Shown here piece by piece: positions 18,379 to 27,862 of a DNA stretch of 64,000 nt. The stretch's first letter is position 1, and each line of letters begins with the position of its first letter. The notes under the pieces are model-generated. The model was not told where the DNA came from. It made no database searches and saw only the letters and a list, made by a program, of their open reading frames with translations. This DNA is from JBBQFC01 sp038321615 (GTDB lineage: Bacteria; Bacteroidota; Bacteroidia; Flavobacteriales_D; Cryomorphaceae): assembly GCA_038321615.1 (NCBI GenBank), contig JBBQFC010000001.1:1-64000 (forward strand), in the 5' to 3' direction. Made by a program: the position numbers and the translations under genes.

Positions 18379-19028
18379 ATAAAGCCGCCAGCCAAAACCA
18401 ATTCCGATCAAAGAAATTTGGATTCGCCGTATTGGTGCTATTGCACACCATTGGAGCGTTTGGATTTGTTTCGCCCCTTTCGCAATGGTTTGTATTTCTT
18501 ACACCCGTAAATTTGGTTGTTACGGCAGGCATTATATACATCGATACGGTCCCTGGCAAACATACCGCATGGCCTATAGCGCTTTTTATAGCAGTAATGG
18601 GTTACGTGGTCGAAATAGCAGGAGTGAAAACTGGTCTCCTTTTCGGAAATTACCAATATGGTGAAGTACTGGGCTGGAAGTTTTTCGAAGCTCCGCCCAT
18701 AATTGGCGTCAATTGGTTAATTGTGGTTTGGGGCGGTTTTTCATTGGCGTACAGCTTGAAAGTCCCAATGGCTTTCCGTTGGTTGGTGTCGGCGGCTTTC
18801 ATTACTGCCCTCGATTTTTTAATTGAGCCTGTGGCCGTGCATTTTGGTTTTTGGTCGTGGGCAGATGGAGTAATTCCCTTCCAAAACTATGTGGGTTGGT
18901 TTGTTTTAGCATCCATAATGTCGCTGATCTTTGAGTTTTACCCGCTAGTCCATAAGCCTAGAATGGGCATCGTTGCTCTGGTTTGCCAGTTTCTATTCTT
19001 CGGGGCATTGGCCTATTACATTTCTTAA
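18375..19028 (+). CDS. cruF: Carotenoid 1,2-hydratase CruF-like membrane protein
   Basis: 217 residues from the ATG at 18375, which overlaps the crtD stop in an ATGA; an upstream extension would lie inside crtD and is rejected. Six to seven hydrophobic segments are visible, with the DUF422/CruF pattern GVKTGLLFGNYQYGEVLGWKFFEAPPIIGVNWL and DFLIEPVAVHFGFWSW. CruF adds water across the 1,2 double bond of acyclic carotenoid ends, the step needed before CrtD. Coupled translation with crtD supports this pathway. The product would be a 1-hydroxy-3,4-didehydro end group as in myxol or saproxanthin. Confidence 0.82.
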   Translation: MNKAASQNQFRSKKFGFAVLVLLHTIGAFGFVSPLSQWFVFLTPVNLVVTAGIIYIDTVPGKHTAWPIALFIAVMGYVVEIAGVKTGLLFGNYQYGEVLGWKFFEAPPIIGVNWLIVVWGGFSLAYSLKVPMAFRWLVSAAFITALDFLIEPVAVHFGFWSWADGVIPFQNYVGWFVLASIMSLIFEFYPLVHKPRMGIVALVCQFLFFGALAYYIS

Positions 19029-19039
19029 CATCCTATTTC

Positions 19040-20134
19040 ATGGCATCGAAAGTTGTACGAATTGTCTTCACACTAGCTGCCATTTTCTTGGCTGCGTATG
19101 TGCTCTATGCAAGCCGCACCATTATACTCTATCTGATCATTTCGACGATCTTTGCTCTGATAGGCCGTCCGCTTTACAACTTACTCATGCGGGCGCGAAT
19201 AGGCAAACGCATTATGCCCAGTGGTCTGGCAGCCATGATCACGCTTTTTAGTCTTATTGGCCTGATCGCTCTATTACTCGGCTATTTTATTCCAGCTATC
19301 ATTTCTGAAGGACAGATAATTGCAAGTCTCGATAGCGATCAAATCGAATCAACGCTCACTCCCTTATTTCAATGGGCAAACGAAATAGGCCGGAGTCTTA
19401 GTCTTGACAATGATTTTGCTTACGGCGATGGCCAACTCACAACCTTTATTGCCGATAATTTCGACGTAGGCATAGTTACAGTGCTCTTAAACAGTTTCCT
19501 AGGCGTCCTGGGCAATTTCTTAATTGCATTTTTCTCTGTGGCCTTCATCACCTTTTTCCTGCTCAGCGACCCAGCTATGATATCAAGATTGCTGCACTGG
19601 GTCACGCCCCGCCGATTGGAGCCGAGCGCAGATCGCATCATCGTCAATACACGCCGCACGATGAGCCGCTACTTTATTGGATTGCTCGTTCAAGTGATCG
19701 CTGTAAGTATTTGTATTTATATTGGGTTGAGCATATTGGGTGTGAAGAATGCACTGTTGATTGCCGTTTTTAGTGGCTTGGCGAATTTAATCCCCTACTT
19801 GGGGCCGTGGATTGGAGCAACATTTGCGCTATTTGTCATTACGGCCAACGCCGTAGAAGTGAATTTCCAAATCAATATGGGCGGGACTTTAATCGGCTTA
19901 GTGGTCGTTTACTTCGTTACCCAGATGATCGATAATTATTTATTGCAGCCCACCATATTCTCAAACAGCGTTGATGCACACCCGCTGGAGATTTTTATTG
20001 TGATTTTAGTTGCCGGAACCATCGGTGGAATCGGAGCCATGATCGCTGCCGTGCCAGCGTATGCTTTTTTGCGCATAATCTTCAAGGAAATGGATAGAGA
20101 ATTTGGATGGATGGCAGCGGTGAAGGCCAAATAG
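19040..20134 (+). CDS. AI-2E family transporter (PerM-like permease)
   Basis: 364 residues from the ATG at 19040, 11 bases after the cruF stop; an upstream TTG start is less likely. About eight transmembrane helices in the UPF0118/AI-2E family arrangement: two N-terminal helices, a soluble stretch (~90-150), and a C-terminal block with the conserved SGLANLIPYLGPWIGA and TQMIDNYLLQP. Characterised members export autoinducer-2 or act as Na+/H+ antiporters, so the substrate here is open. It probably shares the carotenoid transcript by position only. Confidence 0.87.
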   Translation: MASKVVRIVFTLAAIFLAAYVLYASRTIILYLIISTIFALIGRPLYNLLMRARIGKRIMPSGLAAMITLFSLIGLIALLLGYFIPAIISEGQIIASLDSDQIESTLTPLFQWANEIGRSLSLDNDFAYGDGQLTTFIADNFDVGIVTVLLNSFLGVLGNFLIAFFSVAFITFFLLSDPAMISRLLHWVTPRRLEPSADRIIVNTRRTMSRYFIGLLVQVIAVSICIYIGLSILGVKNALLIAVFSGLANLIPYLGPWIGATFALFVITANAVEVNFQINMGGTLIGLVVVYFVTQMIDNYLLQPTIFSNSVDAHPLEIFIVILVAGTIGGIGAMIAAVPAYAFLRIIFKEMDREFGWMAAVKAK

Positions 20135-20572
20135 AATCTCGGATTAAAACAAATCAAGCATGCGCAAAGACGATGCATGCATCGACTCACAGCTGCCAAC
20201 ACGGATTAAAAGGATTTGCGATTAAAACCTTTTATCCGAAATACACCGCATCAACTGGCCACTTAGCTTCCGTCTTCTCGACCCATGGGCACCGTTAAAC
20301 CTAAAAACCCGCCACGTTTGGTAGGTTTTTAGGGCTATGAAACAGAAAAACTATCTCGAGATCTCGTCGGAAGCGTGATTTAGAGTGAGACGACAATAGA
20401 TGATCGCTCCCGCATAATCCAAGCATTCCAAATATATGAAAAATCGTAAAAATGAGAAATGACTGTTGATTTTTTGAATCAGACACGCCCGAAGATAAAT
20501 AGGCGCTGTCTGGCAGTTTACTTTATCAATCGCACCAATTTTCTATATTCACGCCCATTTCTGAACATAACT
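20135..20572. other. Intergenic region with GATTAAAA repeats and a hairpin
   Basis: This 438-base gap holds no supported gene. GATTAAAA occurs three times (near 20140, 20203 and 20220), twice within CGGATTAAAA. A strong hairpin lies at 20300-20333 (listed separately). The stretch 20459-20572 could extend the downstream peptidase frame, but the signal peptide starts at the ATG at 20573. TATATTCA near 20541 is a weak -7 candidate for that gene. Confidence 0.4.
20300..20333. terminator. Bidirectional intrinsic terminator hairpin
   Basis: CCTAAAAACC at 20300-20309 pairs perfectly with GGTTTTTAGG at 20324-20333. The inner part (CGCCA/TGGTA) extends the stem, so a T-run closes the 3' arm on either strand. 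It lies ~165 bases after the AI-2E family gene, suiting a terminator for the carotenoid/permease unit. The distance from the stop codon is longer than usual. Confidence 0.5.
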
Positions 20573-22834
20573 ATGACCTTTTCTGCCTTTCGATTCGCCG
20601 CTTGGTGTTTCTTATTCATAGCTTTGGGATTGAGCAGTTTCGCCCAAGACAGCCAGATTACCCTTGACCAAATATGGAAACAGGGTACTTATCGCACTAA
20701 GGGAATTACCGGCATTCGCAGTATGAATGACGGCCTACATTACACGGCTACCACTGGAAAGGGGAAAGATCAATACATTCTAAAATACAGCTACCAGTCG
20801 GGGGCCGCAACAGACACCTTGCTGCGCAGCTCGGATTTAAAATGGCTCGGATCAGCCATCGCTTTCGACAGCTATAGCTTCAATAGCGATGAGAAAAAAC
20901 TCCTGCTCGGAAGCGAAACAGAATCAATCTATCGGCATTCTTCCAAATCAAATTACTTCGTCTTTGACATCGGTTCAAAGGCGATAGTACCCATCGATTA
21001 TCCGGGTGAGTCCAAGCAATCGCTCGCCGACCTATCGCCACAATCGGATAAGGTAGCTTTCGTCCGCGACAATGATCTTTACCTCACCGATCTTACCAAA
21101 GGCACTACCGATGCCTTGACTACAGACGGTAAATCCGGAGCGATTATTAACGGAGCAGTAGATTGGGTGTATGAAGAAGAATTTAGTTTCGATAAGGGTT
21201 TCCATTGGTCGCCAGATGGAAAGTATATAGCCTATTACCGATTTGACGAAAGCGCAGTGAAGGAATTTAGCCTTACGTATTATCAGGAACTCTATCCTAC
21301 CACATATTCCTATAAATATCCGAAAGCAGGGGAAGAAAACTCGAAGGTAGCTATCTATGTAGTGGAAATCGCTACCGGGAAGCACACCAATCTAACGGAT
21401 TTATGGGCTGGCGAATACGAATATATACCACGTATTAAATGGTCGCCGTCGAATCAACTCTGCTTCATGGCTATGAATCGGCATCAAAGCACACTGAATT
21501 TCGTGATAGCCGAACCGACAAAAGAAGGCTGGAAGCTCGAGGAAATCTACTCGGAAACAAGCGACACTTACATCGACATCAACGATAATCTGATATTCTT
21601 AAAAGATGGAAATCACTTTATATGGAATTCGGAAAGAGATGGCTGGAATCATATTTACGTTTTCAATTTCAAAGGCAAACTAGTCGCCCAGCTAACCGCT
21701 GGAAGTTGGGAAGTGATCGATTTCTATGGAGTTGACGAAGTAAACGGAAAGATTTTCTTCTCCGCGGCTATAAATGGTCCTACTGAAACAGAGATTTACA
21801 GTTTGGCCTATGCAAAAAATTTGAAGTCGGCGAGCAAAAGTGGAAAGGCGTTTAAAGCTACTGGGGCCACATCGAAATACCTCACCAAATTATCGCCAAC
21901 AACAGGCCGCCACAACGCCTTCTTTAGCGAAAGCTATGCCTATTATATTTTGCAATCTTCGGCCTGGAATAGCCCTCCCACCTTTGCCCTTTACAACGCC
22001 AGCGGCGCAAAAATTCGCGATTTGGAAACCAATACCGAACTGCGCGATAAAGTGGCTGCCATGGATTTACCTGCGAAGGAATTTGGAACTTTTCAAACAC
22101 CAAATGGCGACGTGCTGAGCTATTGGATGATCAAGCCGACTAATTTTGACTCTACGAAAGCCTATCCCGCCATGTTTTTCATTTACGGCGGTCCCGGCAG
22201 CAATACCGTGGACAATGAATGGGGTGGAAATGATTTCTTCTGGCATCAGATGCTAGCTGCGGAAGGGTATGTTATTATTTCCGTAGATCCTCGCGGCACA
22301 ATGTATAAAGGAAAAGACTTTAAGCACACTACTTATAAAGAACTTGGCAAATACGAAACTCAAGATATGGTGGCCTCCGCCCAATATTTTGGAGCCTTGC
22401 CCTTTATCGACAAAGACCGGATTGGCATGATGGGCTGGAGCTACGGCGGCTATCTCACTTCGCTTTGTATGACAGTGGGTGCCCCTTATTTTAAAATGGG
22501 AATTGCGGTAGCACCCGTTACCAACTGGCGCTATTACGACAGTATTTACACCGAACGCTTTATGCAAACCCCACAAGAAAATGCTTCGGGCTACGACGAT
22601 AATTCGCCGATTAATCATGTCGAAAAACTCCAGGGCGCGTATTTGTTGGTGCATGGTTCGGCCGACGATAATGTGCATTACCAAAATACCATGGAAATGA
22701 TCAACGCTTTGGTCGCCGCCGATAAACAATTCGACCTATTTATCTACCCCAATAAAAACCACGGTATTTACGGTGGCAATACCCGCTATCACCTCTATAA
22801 TAAGATGACCAACTTCATAAGAGAGAATCTTTAA
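20573..22834 (+). CDS. S9 family serine peptidase, dipeptidyl peptidase IV-like
   Basis: 753 residues from the ATG at 20573, giving a signal peptide ending near SSFAQ. The DPP IV N-terminal beta-propeller spans ~45-470 (DWVYEEEF and SPDGKYIAYYRFDES are typical and bind the peptide N-terminus via the glutamates). The prolyl-oligopeptidase catalytic domain is C-terminal with the nucleophile in GWSYGG, the aspartate in GSADDNVHYQ and the histidine in NKNHGIYGG. It should remove N-terminal dipeptides with Pro or Ala at position 2 in the periplasm. The POT peptide transporter gene follows directly, a sensible partner for uptake of the products. Confidence 0.93.
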   Translation: MTFSAFRFAAWCFLFIALGLSSFAQDSQITLDQIWKQGTYRTKGITGIRSMNDGLHYTATTGKGKDQYILKYSYQSGAATDTLLRSSDLKWLGSAIAFDSYSFNSDEKKLLLGSETESIYRHSSKSNYFVFDIGSKAIVPIDYPGESKQSLADLSPQSDKVAFVRDNDLYLTDLTKGTTDALTTDGKSGAIINGAVDWVYEEEFSFDKGFHWSPDGKYIAYYRFDESAVKEFSLTYYQELYPTTYSYKYPKAGEENSKVAIYVVEIATGKHTNLTDLWAGEYEYIPRIKWSPSNQLCFMAMNRHQSTLNFVIAEPTKEGWKLEEIYSETSDTYIDINDNLIFLKDGNHFIWNSERDGWNHIYVFNFKGKLVAQLTAGSWEVIDFYGVDEVNGKIFFSAAINGPTETEIYSLAYAKNLKSASKSGKAFKATGATSKYLTKLSPTTGRHNAFFSESYAYYILQSSAWNSPPTFALYNASGAKIRDLETNTELRDKVAAMDLPAKEFGTFQTPNGDVLSYWMIKPTNFDSTKAYPAMFFIYGGPGSNTVDNEWGGNDFFWHQMLAAEGYVIISVDPRGTMYKGKDFKHTTYKELGKYETQDMVASAQYFGALPFIDKDRIGMMGWSYGGYLTSLCMTVGAPYFKMGIAVAPVTNWRYYDSIYTERFMQTPQENASGYDDNSPINHVEKLQGAYLLVHGSADDNVHYQNTMEMINALVAADKQFDLFIYPNKNHGIYGGNTRYHLYNKMTNFIRENL

Positions 22835-22850
22835 GGGAACGTTATTTCAT

Positions 22851-22858
22851 TACATTTG
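22851..22858 (+). promoter_or_regulatory. Candidate -7 box TACATTTG upstream of the POT transporter
   Basis: TACATTTG matches the TAnnTTTG consensus and lies 32 bases before the transporter start, just past the stop of the S9 peptidase. It suggests the transporter can be transcribed independently. The -33 element is not clear. Confidence 0.5.
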
Positions 22859-22889
22859 GACGCCTACAATTAAACTCTAAACGAAACCT

Positions 22890-24404
22890 ATGCCTGAAGA
22901 AACCGCGATTATCGACCCGACTCAAAGTCCTGAATTGGGTCAGCCGAAAGGTCTTTACACCCTCTTTTTCTCCGAAATGTGGGAGCGCTTTTGTTATTAC
23001 GGCATGCGCGTACTTCTTACGCTCTATCTTGTCAAATCGCTGATGAAAGGCGATGCAGAAGCGTCGCTGATTTATGGAGCTTACACCGGCCTTGTTTACG
23101 CCGCACCAATTTTGGGCGGAAAAATGGCCGATAAATATCTGGGATATCGCTACGCGGTGATGCTTGGCGCAGTTCTGATGGCAATAGGAGAATTTTTAAT
23201 TCTGGGTGGCAATGAGACTTTCCTGCTCATTGGTATGGGAGCATTGATAGTGGGTAATGGTTATTTCAAAGCCAATATTTCGACGATCGTTGGGAAGCTT
23301 TACAGCGATGGCGACCCGCGCAGAGATTCTGGTTTCACCATTTTCTACATTGGTATTAATGTGGGAGCCTTGCTGGCAACCACCGTGGTGGCTTACGTGG
23401 GAGAAACATATGGCTTTAAATATGGCTTCGGACTCGCGGGTATTGGTATGCTCCTCGGATTAATCATATTCTACACTGGTAGAGACAACTATGCCGCAGC
23501 AGAAGGTCTGGAAATCACCCCGGCTGGTCGCGCACCAATGCTCGGTCCTTTTTCCGGGGTACAAGTTATTTCGGTCGGCTCCTTGTTGCTCATTCCGATG
23601 TGCTATTTCCTGATCTTCCGAAATGAGCTGCTCGATTATATCTTACTCGGTCTCTTCGTTTACGTGGCCTACTCGCTTATAACTGCCGGAATCAAGGCCG
23701 ATGCCGATCAAGAAGTAAAAGTATGGAGAGATAGAATGATAGCCCTTATCGTATTTATGGTGATCAATATTGCTTTTTGGGCCTGTTTTGAGCAAGCCGG
23801 AACTTCACTTACTCTCTTTGCCGATCGAAATGTCGATCGATTTGTAGGTAGCTGGGAGATGCCTGCATCTATGACCCAGTTTTTCAACCCCTTCTTTATC
23901 ATCGTATTCGGCTCTATCTTTTCAGTAATGTGGGTGAAACTTTCCAAAATCGGCAAGAACCCAAGTATTCCATTGAAATTTGCCTTCGGTATCATCCAAT
24001 TGGCCGCTGGTTTCTTGGTTACTAAAGTAGGTTTCATGTTTGTCGGACCCGACTTCCAAGTTCCACTTTTAACTTTGGTAGTACTTTACCTTTTACATAC
24101 CACGGGTGAGCTTTTCTTATCTCCTATCGGCTTGAGCATGGTTACGAAGCTTTCGCCAAAAAATATTGCCGCTACGGCGATGGGTGGATGGTTCCTGAGT
24201 TTTGCGATAGCAAATTATGTAGGCGGTAAAATTGCCGCGGCTACCGGCGGTCATAGTGGCGGCGACGGCACAGTCGACCCGGCTGTTGGTTTGGCTTCTT
24301 ATTTGGAAGTGTTCAGCACCATTGGTTATGTGTTACTCGCCTTTGCAGCGTTGATTATTATTTTCTCCGGTGCCTTGAATAAACTCATGCACGGTGTCCG
24401 TTAA
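22890..24404 (+). CDS. POT family proton-coupled peptide transporter
   Basis: 504 residues with about 12-14 transmembrane segments of the MFS fold. The POT signature FSEMWERFCYYGMR at ~28-41 holds the ExxER proton-coupling motif, and FYIGINVGALLATTV with GYFKANIST marks the second PTR2 signature. These symporters import di- and tripeptides into the cytoplasm. It follows a DPP IV-like peptidase gene, which would generate such peptides. Inner membrane location expected. Confidence 0.93.
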   Translation: MPEETAIIDPTQSPELGQPKGLYTLFFSEMWERFCYYGMRVLLTLYLVKSLMKGDAEASLIYGAYTGLVYAAPILGGKMADKYLGYRYAVMLGAVLMAIGEFLILGGNETFLLIGMGALIVGNGYFKANISTIVGKLYSDGDPRRDSGFTIFYIGINVGALLATTVVAYVGETYGFKYGFGLAGIGMLLGLIIFYTGRDNYAAAEGLEITPAGRAPMLGPFSGVQVISVGSLLLIPMCYFLIFRNELLDYILLGLFVYVAYSLITAGIKADADQEVKVWRDRMIALIVFMVINIAFWACFEQAGTSLTLFADRNVDRFVGSWEMPASMTQFFNPFFIIVFGSIFSVMWVKLSKIGKNPSIPLKFAFGIIQLAAGFLVTKVGFMFVGPDFQVPLLTLVVLYLLHTTGELFLSPIGLSMVTKLSPKNIAATAMGGWFLSFAIANYVGGKIAAATGGHSGGDGTVDPAVGLASYLEVFSTIGYVLLAFAALIIIFSGALNKLMHGVR

Positions 24405-24458
24405 CTTACTTTAAGTCGATAATCTTTTAGTGAAAGAAACTTTTTAAGCCCCTTTCCT

Positions 24459-24466
24459 TATTTTTG
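24459..24466 (+). promoter_or_regulatory. Candidate -7 box TATTTTTG upstream of the thioredoxin-like gene
   Basis: TATTTTTG fits TAnnTTTG and is 15 bases before the ATG, which would leave a very short leader. The -33 region has only a T-rich match (near 24441). Confidence 0.4.
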
Positions 24467-24480
24467 CCAAAAGCGCACTC

Positions 24481-25014
24481 ATGAAATCAATAATATTTGG
24501 CATCTGCCTGTTATTCGCTCTAAACATCTCGGCTCAAACGGCGGGTGTCAATTGGATATCCATCAGCGAAGTAGAAAAACTGATGGAGAAAAATCCCAAA
24601 AAGGTATTGATCGACGTTTATACCCAATGGTGTGGGCCTTGTAAAACGATGAACAACACCACCTTTAAGGATCCAAAAGTGGTGAAATACATCAACGATA
24701 ATTATTACGCTATTAAGTTTGACGCCGAAAGCCCCGAAAGTGTCACTTTCCGCGGACAGACTTTTAACAATCCACAGTACGATGCAACCCGGCAGGGTGG
24801 TCGCAACGGAACGCACGAACTTACCATGGCTATTGCGCCGGTAAATGGCAGAGTAGCCTACCCTACTATTGTATATATGGACGAAAGTTTTCAAATACTT
24901 TCGCCGGTGCAGGGTATGCAGCCACCGGCGCAAATTATGCCTGTACTTACCTACTTTGGCGATAATGCTTATAAAACTGCTACTTGGCAGGAGTACACGG
25001 CGGGAACCAACTAG
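24481..25014 (+). CDS. Exported thioredoxin-like protein
   Basis: 177 residues with a signal peptide ending near NISAQ. A thioredoxin fold follows: VLIDVYTQWCGPCKTMNN with the CGPC active site at ~57-60, and the cis-proline region PVNGRVAYPTIVYMD. An insertion between (SPESVTFRGQTFNN) is common in Bacteroidota thioredoxin_7-like proteins. It should act as a periplasmic thiol-disulfide oxidoreductase, perhaps a reductant for cytochrome c apoproteins or other exported Cys proteins; that role is inference. It is flanked by independent promoters and probably monocistronic. Confidence 0.87.
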   Translation: MKSIIFGICLLFALNISAQTAGVNWISISEVEKLMEKNPKKVLIDVYTQWCGPCKTMNNTTFKDPKVVKYINDNYYAIKFDAESPESVTFRGQTFNNPQYDATRQGGRNGTHELTMAIAPVNGRVAYPTIVYMDESFQILSPVQGMQPPAQIMPVLTYFGDNAYKTATWQEYTAGTN

Positions 25015-25124
25015 AATTCCCAATTCTACTCAACCATGAATTTGGATGAGCTATTCAAAGTGCAGCGACCTTAGTGCTGATATGAATTGAAGCTATTCTG
25101 AAATGCACAACGCGCACAATTTCC

Positions 25125-25153
25125 TTGCACACAAGTTTTCTTATCTATATTTG
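25125..25153 (+). promoter_or_regulatory. Bacteroidota-type promoter of gltA
   Basis: TATATTTG at 25146-25153 is a full match to the -7 consensus TAnnTTTG. TTG at 25125-25127 lies 18 bases upstream, in the right range for the -33 box. The -7 box is 36 bases before the gltA start. This is the clearest promoter in the window. Confidence 0.6.
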
Positions 25154-25188
25154 AGCGCCCAAGACAAAAATTTAAAATTGTTATCAAA

Positions 25189-26475
25189 ATGAGTGAAACT
25201 GCCAAGCTTATCGTGAATGGAAAAACGCACGAGCTACCATTAGTTTATGGTACCGAAAATGAAGTGGCCATTGACATATCAAATCTTCGCGCCGATACGG
25301 GTCTTATTACAATAGATCCAGGTTACAAAAATACAGGCAGCACTACTTCAGCAGTTACATTTTTGGATGGGGAGAAAGGTGTTTTGCATTACCGCGGTTA
25401 CCCGATAGAGCAACTGGCTGAGAAATCGACCTTCCTTGAAGTTTCTTACTTATTGATTTATGGCGAGCTTCCAACAGCAGCCCAAATGGAAGGTTTTTCA
25501 GAGCGCATCACCAAGCACACGCTTATACACGAAGATATGAAGCGCTTTTACGAAGGATTCCCAAGCAATGCCCACCCCATGGGTATTCTCTCTTCGATGC
25601 TTTCGTCGATGAGTACTTTTTATCCAGAATCGCAAAACCCTTACCGCACTTCCGAAGCAATTGACCTTACCATTCATCGGTTGATGGCCAAGATTACAAC
25701 CTTAGCTTCGCTTTCCTATAAATCTAGTAAGGGCCAACCTTATATTTACCCCGACAATAGTCTGAGTTATGCAGAGAATTTCCTCTACATGATGTTTGCC
25801 GTACCGAGCGAGAAATACGAGATCGACCCGGTGGTTGTTGACGCGCTCGAGAAGTTGTTAATTCTTCATGCCGACCACGAGCAAAATTGCTCAACTAGTA
25901 CTGTACGTATTGTCGGCTCCTCGCAAGCCAATCTTTACTCATCGATTTCTGCCGGTGTTTCTGCACTTTGGGGACCACTGCACGGAGGAGCAAATCAAGC
26001 GGTGATTGAGATGATCGACCAGATTCACAACGATGGTGGCGATCTTGAAAAATGGATTGACAAAGCTAAAGACAAAAATGACCCTTTCCGACTGATGGGC
26101 TTTGGGCATCGGGTTTACAAGAATTTCGATCCGCGTGCAACTATTATCAAAAAAGCGTGCGATGATGTGTTAAATAAGCTTGGTGTAAACGACAAAGGCT
26201 TAGAAATCGCCAAAAAACTCGAAGAAGTTGCCCTCAACGACAGCTATTTTGTCGAGCGCTCACTCTACCCGAACGTAGATTTCTACTCCGGTATGATTTA
26301 CCGTGCTATAGGTATCCCAACAGAAATGTTTACCGTGCTTTTCGCCATTGGTCGCCTTCCAGGATGGATCGCTCAATGGAAGGAAATGGTAGCCAATAAG
26401 GAGCCGATTGGACGTCCACGCCAGATTTACGTGGGTGCTACCCGGCGCGAATATACCGCTATCGAAAAGCGATAA
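25189..26475 (+). CDS. gltA: Citrate synthase (type II)
   Basis: 428 residues, the length of the hexameric type II enzyme. It condenses acetyl-CoA with oxaloacetate as the entry step of the TCA cycle. Active-site segments are all present: HADHEQNCSTSTVR, GPLHGGANQAV (catalytic His), GFGHRVYKNFDPRA (His and CoA binding), and the catalytic aspartate in NVDFYSG. The N-terminal beta domain (residues 1-60) is intact. The gene stands alone behind a good promoter. The start gives SETAKLIVNGKTHELP. Confidence 0.96.
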   Translation: MSETAKLIVNGKTHELPLVYGTENEVAIDISNLRADTGLITIDPGYKNTGSTTSAVTFLDGEKGVLHYRGYPIEQLAEKSTFLEVSYLLIYGELPTAAQMEGFSERITKHTLIHEDMKRFYEGFPSNAHPMGILSSMLSSMSTFYPESQNPYRTSEAIDLTIHRLMAKITTLASLSYKSSKGQPYIYPDNSLSYAENFLYMMFAVPSEKYEIDPVVVDALEKLLILHADHEQNCSTSTVRIVGSSQANLYSSISAGVSALWGPLHGGANQAVIEMIDQIHNDGGDLEKWIDKAKDKNDPFRLMGFGHRVYKNFDPRATIIKKACDDVLNKLGVNDKGLEIAKKLEEVALNDSYFVERSLYPNVDFYSGMIYRAIGIPTEMFTVLFAIGRLPGWIAQWKEMVANKEPIGRPRQIYVGATRREYTAIEKR

Positions 26476-26578
26476 GATAAAGCCCATTTCAGCAAGTTCT
26501 TAATCGTTTCACAATGCCCACTATCTTGTGGAGGTGAATGAAGGAATGTATATTCGCACCCATCGATATCTTGATACC

Positions 26579-27400
26579 ATGAGAAGAATACTTGTTCCAA
26601 CCGATTTTTCAGAGGCTGCATTCAGCGCCCTCCAATATGCCATTGGTTTATCGAATGATATCGGAGGCGAGGTGGTTGTGGTTCATGCTTTTGGAACACC
26701 TGCTACGGGCTCCGCGGTGATGATGAACATTCAAGATACCCTATTGGAAAATGCCAATCAAGAACTCAAGCAGCTCGAGTCGAAAGTTGGCAAATTATCA
26801 GTTCAGCCCAAAAATGCGTTACATTACAAGGCTATTGAAGGCAGTATTTCGGGAGCCATCAATGCGCTAACCGACAGCGACCTGGATGAATTGGTGGTAA
26901 TGGGAACCGATGGTGAAGTGGATCTGGCCGAGCGATACTTCGGCAGTCATACAGCAGCCACAGCAAAAACGGCTGATGTTCCTTTGTTGGCAGTACCCGT
27001 GAATTTCAGCTACCAAGCCATCAAACGTATTTTAGTAGCGAGCGATGGGAGACCTGTAAAAACGGCTCAAAGCATAAGCTACATCACCGACTTGGCAAAA
27101 TTAACAGATGCCGAAATCGACGTAGTACAGATCAAAGGAAGCGATTCCGCAAAAGAAGAAGTGACCGCCGCTGAATTGGTCAACCAATTGAAAGAACGCG
27201 TGAACAAGGAAATAGGCCACCACGTGCACGTGCACAAGAAAGTGGATCAGGGAATACATGAAATGTCGGCTTCAAAGAAGTGCGATATCGTAGCTGTTTT
27301 TCAACGGAAGCACAATTTTCTCGAAGCCCTTTTAGGAAGTTCGGTCACCAAGCGGATGGTGAACGGGGCTAAATTGCCTGTTTTGGTATTACGGGGATAA
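26579..27400 (+). CDS. Tandem universal stress protein (UspA family)
   Basis: 273 residues from the ATG at 26579; earlier GTG and ATG codons (26528, 26546) are in frame, but the family begins at RRILVPTDFSEAA. Two Usp domains lie in tandem: ~1-140, with VVMGTDGEVDLAERYFGSHTAATAKTADVPLLAVP, a near match to the ATP-binding GxxG-S/T pattern, and ~145-273 (IKRILVASDGRP...), more degenerate at its C-terminus (LGSSVTKRMVNGAKLPVLVL). Such proteins are cytosolic and accumulate under stress or growth arrest. No operon partner is evident. Confidence 0.88.
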   Translation: MRRILVPTDFSEAAFSALQYAIGLSNDIGGEVVVVHAFGTPATGSAVMMNIQDTLLENANQELKQLESKVGKLSVQPKNALHYKAIEGSISGAINALTDSDLDELVVMGTDGEVDLAERYFGSHTAATAKTADVPLLAVPVNFSYQAIKRILVASDGRPVKTAQSISYITDLAKLTDAEIDVVQIKGSDSAKEEVTAAELVNQLKERVNKEIGHHVHVHKKVDQGIHEMSASKKCDIVAVFQRKHNFLEALLGSSVTKRMVNGAKLPVLVLRG

Positions 27401-27471
27401 CAACTTACTACTGCAAAATTTTTTGAATAATCTTGGAAGCCTTTGCTCTGGGCTCTAACCGTCATTATTGT

Positions 27472-27508
27472 GCAAAAACAAAAGGGTTGCTCCGTAGAAC
27501 AACCCTTT
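27472..27508 (-). terminator. Intrinsic terminator reading leftward
   Basis: AAAGGGTTG at 27481-27489 pairs with CAACCCTTT at 27500-27508. Read on the minus strand the stem is followed by TGTTTTTGC, a proper U-rich tail; on the plus strand there is none. It therefore ends a leftward transcript, yet no recognised minus-strand gene lies directly upstream. Confidence 0.55.
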
Positions 27509-27526
27509 CGCTAAACAATAAACAAA

Positions 27527-27862
27527 CTAAACAAAAAAGGCTAGGCGGAAAAGCGCTTCGCACGGCGCTGTAATTTTTCCACCTGCGCAAGTGTAAGGTT
27601 TATCGATGATATTCTGAAATTGGACAGGAAGAGATTTGAGGGAAATTTGGAATCTTAAGGCGAAAGCCTTATTGATACTTCGGAAATAAGTAATCGGAGC
27701 CGGGGAACTACTATCTCCTTCCGCGCTCACGGGCTTCATTTGCCTTGTTATTGCGTAGCTGAAACTTCTATATCCTGCTGGTTTATATTTAGTATGCCGT
27801 CGCACGCATCCCGCGGGTGACTTTATGAGTGCACTTCTCGCGCTGCCGATATTGTCTATCAA
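27527..27862 (-). other. Possible small reading frame or non-coding transcript of unknown nature
   Basis: A 111-codon minus-strand frame ends just before a leftward terminator. Its 3' two thirds (from about the ATG giving KPVSAEGD, near 27740) is not low in complexity, while the 5' third overlaps the tandem repeat. It resembles no family I know, and the region also contains hairpins such as AAGGCGAAAGCCTT (27657-27670). It could be a short protein gene, a degenerate gene fragment or a structured RNA. I keep it as an open candidate only. Confidence 0.25.
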
